Source: Ooceraea biroi (taxonomy: Eukaryota; Arthropoda; Insecta; Hymenoptera; Formicidae). From it: 64,000 bases of DNA. A program made the translations under genes and the position numbers. The number at the start of each line of letters is the position of its first letter. Position 1 is the first letter of the stretch. The stretch spans positions 124,001 to 188,000 of the forward strand of contig NC_039518.1 of the NCBI RefSeq assembly GCF_003672135.1. The letters run 5' to 3'. A model generated the notes under the pieces. It searched no databases and was not told the origin of the DNA. It saw nothing but the letters and a program-made list of their open reading frames with translations. Positions 58,177 to 64,000 of this stretch are shown in pieces.

Positions 58177-58349
58177 TTTTACGATGATACAAACACGACT
58201 GTTATTGCATCTATTGCTATAATGCTACTAAATGTGATGGATAATGTCAAGACTGTAAGAAACAACAGTTATCGGAAACAGCTATTGGAACAAACTGACA
58301 CTACAGCCATCTGTTGCAAAACCCTCAAAACTAAATCACACTCCTAATA

Positions 58350-59363
58350 CATAATAGCGCAGTTCCGTCGCGTAAATCTTGCTCGTCGTCGGAAAGATCA
58401 TAAACTAAAACCGTCCATATTAATGAGAATAAAATTGCGCTCGCGATATGACAGGTCGCATTAACTGTTCTTTATATCCACGTTGATTTATCGCCGAGAA
58501 CTGTCGATACCAAGAACGAGTTCCTTTCCGTTTCCCGCAGGAGACGGAACGGGGCAAGTTTAGTATTCGTATTCGTGGGACGCTTATGTGCGTCTCTCCT
58601 CTATGTGACGGAATTTAATTCTGCAAAGTGCCGAGGCCGTCGTGATCGATTGCACCAGGTCTAAACTGCTTCTTACTTTCGGCGATCCTGCCTGAGAACG
58701 AAAAAAAGAACAACTGTTTGACGCAGTCTGATGCATATGCATATCACGATACTCGCGCGTGTCGAGGCGAATCGGGAATCGATTGACAGAACCGCCTCGA
58801 CAAACAGGGCGCAAATTGGCTTTAACCGTGTATGTATTAATTCTTAATGCAAAGCGTTGCATTGAATGTTGCTAAAAAATTCGCATAGAATTTTTGGTCA
58901 ACTCAATATAATAGAATATATTGTATTTATGTAGGTACCCCCTTCGTTTGGAAGGGAAGGATCTCGTTATTTAACCCTTTTCTAGAGAAGCTAATATCAT
59001 TTTGACGAATGTATAATCACGTATGACGGGAGGGGGAAGGGACTTCTGGTTGCATGAAAATGTTAATTAATGCGCAACGACGCACATGCGATTTCTCTCA
59101 TTAGACTTGATACGGAATCCAAGAGATATTAAGTCATAATCGGATGTAACGTAATAATGATGATCACGATGTTACGTCATAATCGGATGTCCCGTAATGA
59201 TGATTGTCAATATCAGATAGCAAATTATGCGCCCGCCTGTAAAACAATAAATGATACACGATTGCACAGAATTACGATAGACGCACTGATGCATTCACGA
59301 AAGCCGAATGCCCTTTCCCTTTGTTCTTACGAGATTCCACATGGCGAGATTCACGAGAATCCT
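58350..59363. other. Unassigned
   Basis: Mixed sequence. TTTTTGGTCAACTCAATA at 58887-58904 resembles the last ~18 bp of the array mariner's TIR but has no body or partner. GTCATAATCGGATGT occurs twice (59131 and 59176). No gene recognised. Confidence 0.4.
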
Positions 59364-59367
59364 TTAA

Positions 59368-60085
59368 GGGGGGAGCCTGCTTTAGAACGCTGAAAATAAG
59401 GTATATTTTACGAATTGTTTTTGGAGAAACTATACAGCGGATCATTATAAAACTTTGATGCATTTATTAGTACATGTTTAAAGATAAAAAAATTATTTTT
59501 TGATTTGAATATATCGCTTGTAGAGGTCGTCCTGGAGAAATCTTAGTGCAGCCGCGTCGCCGGCATTGCAAATTGGTGAGCATTCTCCTGCCTCCAAATT
59601 TCGTCTAAACTGAAAAATTGAAATATCTTCTCGTTATTTATGAATTCCCATCGTCGATGAACCAAAGATAGAAGAAAAAAAGTTGAAAAGTGCCAAAATG
59701 GTGGAGCTTAGAAAACAGAAGTACGATTTTTAGGCAAAGTTTTTGAACTTTTTCATGCAAAAATAATTGTTTAACTTAACGTTTTTATGAATATTAAAGG
59801 TTCATCGACGATGGGAATTCATAAATAACAAGAAAATATTTAATTTTTCAGTTTGGATGAAATTTGGAGGCAGGAGAATGCTCACCAATTTACAATGCCG
59901 GCTGCACTAAGATGCCTCCAGGACGACCTCTACAGGCGATATATTCAAATCAAAAAATAATTTTTTTATCTTTAAACATGTACTAATAAATGCATCAAAG
60001 TTTTATAATGATCCGCTGTATAGTTTCTCCAAAAACAATTCGTAAAATATACCTTATTTTCAGCGTTCTAAAGCAGGCTCCCCCC
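59368..60085. mobile_element. TTAA-flanked MITE, GGGGGGAGCC family, copy 5
   Basis: 718-bp short form, left member of the composite. Loop variants AAAGATAGAAG and CTTAGAAAACAGAAG are shared with copy 6. Confidence 0.92.
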
Positions 60086-60455
60086 TTAATATAAATGTTT
60101 TGCAGTTTGTGTGGCCAAAATTCGATAATCGCAAGGACGGAACAAAATGAAAGAATATGGGGAAGCTTTTAGAAATGAGTTTAGAAGCCTAGTGTAAAAG
60201 TAATTAGTGCAGAAAGATTCGTGATCATTTCGTGCCTACGTATGCCTGTGAAATCGTGGCTGAATAAAAAATTGTGATTTTTTTCCGTTTGGAAAGTTAA
60301 GTCCTGCTTTTCACATTACACTATTGTGTGTACTTTCATCGTGGAAAAGGATTTTTCATTCTGTGAATTCAATAAAAAGAAAATACAGGAAAATCATCGA
60401 TTCCGCCGGTAATTCAGACGCCGCGACGGAGTTCACTGGCCACTCCAGGATCCTC
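60086..60455 (+). repeat. Passenger segment X, copy 3
   Basis: Same 370-bp segment as 48991-49360, carrying GCAGTTTGTG, ATTCCGCCGG and CTGGCCAC. Its 18-codon frame is shortened by CAA to TAA (CTAGTGTAAAAG). Confidence 0.85.
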
Positions 60456-60459
60456 TTAA

Positions 60460-61178
60460 GGGGGGAGCTTGCTTTAGAACGCTGAAAATAAGGTATCTTT
60501 TACGAATTGTTTTTGGAGAAACTATACAGCGGATCATTATAAAACTTTGCTGCATTTATTAGTACATGTTTAAAGATAAAAAAAATTATTTTTTGATTTG
60601 AATATATCGCTTGTAGAGGTCGTCCTGGAGAAATCTTAGTGCAGCCGCGTCGCCGGCATTGCAAATTGGTGAGCATTCTCCTGCCTCCAAATTTCGTCTA
60701 AACTGAAAAATTGAAATATGTTCTCGTTATTTATGAATTCCCATCGTCGATGAACCAAAGATAGAAGAAAAAAGTTGAAAAGTGCCAAAATGGTGGAGCT
60801 TAGAAAACAGAAGTACGATTTTTAGGCAAAGTTTTTGAACTTTTTCATGCAAAAATAATTGTTTAACTTAATGTTTTTATGAATATTAAAGGTTCATCGA
60901 CGATGGGAATTCATAAATAACGAGAAAATATTTAATTTTTCAGTTTGGATGAAATTTGGAGGCAGGAGAATGCTCACCAATTTACAATGCCGGCTGCACT
61001 AAGATGCCTCCAGGACGACCTCTACAGGCGATATATTCAAATCAAAAAATAATTTTTTTTATCTTTAAACATGTACTAATAAATGCATCAAAGTTTTATA
61101 ACGATCCGCTGTATAGTTTCTCCAAAAACATTCGTAAAATTATACCTTATTTTCAACGTTCTAAAGCAGGCTCCCCCC
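60460..61178. mobile_element. TTAA-flanked MITE, GGGGGGAGCC family, copy 6
   Basis: 719-bp short form, right member of the composite; left end GGGGGGAGCTTGC (one change). TTAA at 60456-60459 and 61179-61182. Confidence 0.92.
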
Positions 61179-61182
61179 TTAA

Positions 61183-61950
61183 TGAGCCTTTTCTGTCACA
61201 CACGTGTACCTTTGATCACGTAAATTTCTTGACTGGACACGCGCGTGGAGGAGAAACAAGTTTGCAAAGTTTGACAGTTTGTTTTAGAAAATCGACCTGT
61301 AAAGATAACGTTATCCGTGTAACAGCAAATGGTAAAATACGCAGAATTTACATAACAGTTGCATATTAAGGAACGTAACGTGGATCGGCAATCACACGTC
61401 GGCCACATAGAATACATACGATATACATGAGGGGACATGCGGTGGCAAAACCGAATTATTGGAATCGACAAGGGACCACTGTCGATTGGATTTCGCGAGC
61501 AGCATCACCGGCATATTTGCTTTTTATTTACGCCTCCACTTCGTAATTGCTGCGGTATGATATCTCTCGGTATTTCTGCCCGCATGTGTCTTTTTTAAAT
61601 GGAAATTTCCGTTAAAAGGTTCGCGCCATTGCGAAAACCGTTGTTTCCGCATAAACTTCGACGTATATTGCGATTTACTAATCGCAATCATTGTTAGCCG
61701 TTTAAGAGGCTCTCTCTCTCTCTCTGTCTCCTGAAGCAGATTGACTACAATAAGCATAATTGGACATAAACCGCGAATAAAACGGTGCTCCATTAACGCG
61801 GTAAATTCTCGAGGATATTACACGACAATGGCGTACAATCCTTTCCATTCCCGTTCACGTCGTTCTGTCGTAATTGGCCTATTTTTCAGCTGCGTACTCG
61901 AGGATCCTCGACAGCCTCGACAGGAATTTCCGCGGTAAAGTGAAAATGAG
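61183..61950. other. Unassigned, with a CT microsatellite
   Basis: (CT)n at 61711-61726. No gene or TIR pair recognised. Confidence 0.45.
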
Positions 61951-62186
61951 CGACGAGAGGAAACGCCGAGGGAAGCGGCAACGATGAATATTTCGCGCGT
62001 ACAGTTGTAGCTTTCGCTCGACGATCCTCGGAAATGGCAAGATCAGAGTCGCGGATGTTCCGAGCGGACGAGGCGAGAGTCCACATAATTGCTGGATCGG
62101 AATCATGCGTCGATCGCCACGTAATTAATATGCCGCGTACCGGCATTGACGATTCATCGATGCGAACCGGCGCACAGTGGGGAATT
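61951..62186. repeat. Direct repeat, left copy (identical to 63765-64000)
   Basis: 236 bp with no difference seen from the copy 1814 bp downstream. It includes the left target sequence and first 14 bp of the Transib-like element at 62173. Confidence 0.92.
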
Positions 62187-63226
62187 TTCGCTGAAACGTG
62201 GCCATAAATCGAGGAATCATCAGATTTGCACAAAACTTGGTAGACTTATGTTTTCGAGGTTGCTGATCACGAATGCAACATGTAAATTTGCAAAAACAAA
62301 ATGGCGGTCTTAATATAGTGTAGCGAACCATGAAATACTCATCAATATCGATATCAATGAATGTTTGGGGTTGCCGATTACGAATCAGATTCGAGAATGT
62401 CTGAAAAAATAATGTTAGACTTAATAATGGTGCAGGGTAGAGTTTATTTTTATAAGTTTAAAAAAATACAAAATGTTACAAAATGTTTTATACAAACATT
62501 TCATGGTACAAATGTCTCGATTTAATGACATCAATAAAAATTTTTTTAAATAATTTTTCAAAACAATTTTTTCAAAAATTTTATTAACTTCATTAAATAC
62601 GGGCGTTTTTACCATGAAACTTTTGTATAAAACATTTTTTGATATTTCGAATACTTTTCGAGATATATCGAGAAAAGTAATAAGGTGGTTGTAATAACCT
62701 TACAACAAGAGTAGCAGGTAGTAGCAGCTAATTATTGTGAATTTTAGTTGCTAATAGTATAGACTACAAGATGAAAAAGAAAAGAACGCGGGATCTAGCG
62801 GGATCTGCAACTAAAGTCTGCACGAAGTAAATATTAATTTAGGAAAATATAAACTTTGTCGGACTATCGTTATGTGTCGTAAAACAAACACGACAAGCGT
62901 TATTTCAAAATGTAAATAAGAAAAATCTTCTACAATCCTCCAGGAAGAGCATCCATTTTGCAGAACTTGATTATCACTTTTATTTACAAAGTTATTAACA
63001 CTCAAAGTTCGATGAAAATATTCACGCAATGCGTGAGAAACGTGTGTCGCCCATAAAGGCCTACTTTGAACTGACATACCTGCTCGACTTAAAATAGTAG
63101 GGGACTAAGGGCAACGGGATTCTATCCAGGGAACAGTCCTTTATCGATTCTCAAGGACAATAGACCCTAACTCGAAACTTCATTTTTCGATTTTTGACCA
63201 GCTTTTTGACTAAATTCCCCACTGTG
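62173..63226. mobile_element. Transib-like non-autonomous element, copy 2
   Basis: Left end CACAGTGGGGAATTTTCGCT, right end complement of CACAGTGGGGAATTTAGTC; CGGCG duplicated exactly at 62168-62172 and 63227-63231. As in 37906-38598, each end has the heptamer CACAGTG, 18 bp, then GTGGCCATAAAT (left) or CTGGTCAAAAAT (right). The 1054-bp AT-rich interior has no recognisable transposase; the minus-strand frame 62811-63077 has no domain. CACAGTG is identical to the RAG recombination-signal heptamer, and Transib is the DNA-transposon superfamily related to RAG1. Confidence 0.82.
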
Positions 63227-63231
63227 CGGCG

Positions 63232-63764
63232 GATGGACGCGACGCGACGGGGTCAGCGCGACGGAGCCATTCACACAGCAGTTCGTGTAATTAAACTCGC
63301 CGGAAATTTGTATTTAATTTCAGACATTAACCACGGTGGTTACAGCTCATGTCACGCGTACGGTTTACACTACAATGTTCGTCAGTGTGAAAATCACAGC
63401 TTAAAGTCAGTTGCGAACTATCGGCGAACTATGATATAATACTCATTTCCAACTAATCCGCAGACGATAACGGGGATCCGAATGCGCGGCCATTCGCACG
63501 CGGTGCATTCGCGGCGGGTTCCGTGCGCCAAAATAATTAATTAATTTCTGCGCCGACGCGCGCCTCATTAAATCCACGCGCAATACCTTTCACTCGGGTG
63601 TAATTGTTTAAAAGGAGATCAGATCGATTGATTGGACCATTTAATAAATTAAACGCGTCACTTGCCACCGAAAGATACATTCGCGCGCGACACGGATTCC
63701 TAACGGTTTACCGCACGCTTTAACTTATTGGCTCTCGGTTTGGAAGAGCCTGTAGCGATCGCGG
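63232..63764. other. Unassigned
   Basis: CpG-rich sequence between the Transib-like element and the right repeat copy. No gene recognised. Confidence 0.45.
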
Positions 63765-64000
63765 CGACGAGAGGAAACGCCGAGGGAAGCGGCAACGATG
63801 AATATTTCGCGCGTACAGTTGTAGCTTTCGCTCGACGATCCTCGGAAATGGCAAGATCAGAGTCGCGGATGTTCCGAGCGGACGAGGCGAGAGTCCACAT
63901 AATTGCTGGATCGGAATCATGCGTCGATCGCCACGTAATTAATATGCCGCGTACCGGCATTGACGATTCATCGATGCGAACCGGCGCACAGTGGGGAATT
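63765..64000. repeat. Direct repeat, right copy, running off the window
   Basis: Identical to 61951-62186. Its last 14 bp (63987-64000) are the start of another Transib-like element preceded by CGGCG, so the duplication probably continues past the window. Confidence 0.92.

Larger units (their letters stand above)
55814..58347 (-). mobile_element. Mariner (mauritiana-type), single copy split by a nested mariner
   Basis: Left TIR TTAGGGGTGTGATTTA (55814-55829) is separated from GTTTGGAGGGTTTTTTTG (57117-) by the 1285-bp insertion 55830-57114. The right end CTAAATCACACTCCTAA finishes at 58347; TA flanks 55812-55813 and 58348-58349. Without the insertion it is ~1.25 kb, the normal size for the family whose triplicated form is at 32050-34650. 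The insertion target was the TA in GATTTAG within the left TIR. Confidence 0.92.
59368..61178. mobile_element. Composite TTAA element: MITE - segment X - MITE
   Basis: One 1811-bp block with TTAA at 59364-59367 and 61179-61182. It consists of a GGGGGGAGCC MITE (59368-60085), TTAA, segment X (60086-60455), TTAA and a second MITE (60460-61178), the same order as 48273-50083. Outer flanks at the two loci are unrelated. X copy 3 shares the derived bases of X copy 2 and not those of copy 1, which fits movement of the whole composite. Confidence 0.8.

Noticed and set aside
58887..58904. Solo mariner TIR (TTTTTGGTCAACTCAATA)
   Set aside because: Only ~18 bp with mismatches and no element body; kept as a note, not a feature.
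60956..61369. 137-codon open frame beginning MEAGECSPIYNAG, with shorter versions at 45753 and 49860
   Set aside because: It is the translation of a MITE right arm and TIR; the same peptide appears wherever that arm occurs and the frame ends in unrelated flank.
1..64000. tRNA, rRNA or other structured RNA genes
   Set aside because: No cloverleaf with A and B box, and no rRNA-like sequence, was recognised by eye; a covariance-model search would be decisive.

Overview
This window looks like arthropod, most likely hymenopteran (probably ant), nuclear DNA. It is CpG-rich, has no bacterial-style gene packing, contains mariner transposases of the mellifera, mauritiana and cecropia types, and carries a short TTAGG-type tract. 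I found no host gene I can defend. The window is a nested, locally amplified transposon landscape in non-coding DNA. The organism call is inference from family content.

Layout: 0.2-1.8 kb, two large foldback elements head to tail. 3.05-6.35 kb and 12.64-17.95 kb, two tandem arrays of one mellifera-type mariner (3 and 5 units), each array bounded by a single outer pair of terminal inverted repeats (TIRs) and TA target duplications. 8.5-10.4 kb, a repeated palindromic element. 20.5-22.7 kb, TTAA-flanked MITEs. 23.8-27.5 kb, foldback elements and a telomere-repeat-containing palindrome. 28.8-30.1 and 36.6-37.9 kb, an inverted pair of a second mellifera-type mariner. 32.05-34.65 kb, a mauritiana-type mariner with an internal triplication. 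37.9-38.6 kb, a Transib-like element. 40.3-42.8 kb, a foldback element and a further mariner. 44.8-50.1 and 59.4-61.2 kb, TTAA MITEs, including a composite that carried a passenger segment. 51.5-53.65 kb, a palindromic element containing a TTAA transposon with a transposase relic. 55.8-58.35 kb, a cecropia-type mariner inserted in a mauritiana-type mariner. 62.2-64.0 kb, a second Transib-like element inside a tandem duplication.

Every transposase copy is broken by stops or frameshifts, yet TIRs and target duplications are intact, so the copies were probably moved by transposase supplied from elsewhere. The observations most worth following up are: (1) Transib-like elements whose ends carry the exact heptamer CACAGTG, a constant 18-bp spacer and a shared second motif, with CGSCG 5-bp target duplications; (2) mariner arrays that appear to have moved as whole multi-unit blocks and evolved a higher-order repeat; (3) a MITE-segment-MITE composite found at two loci.
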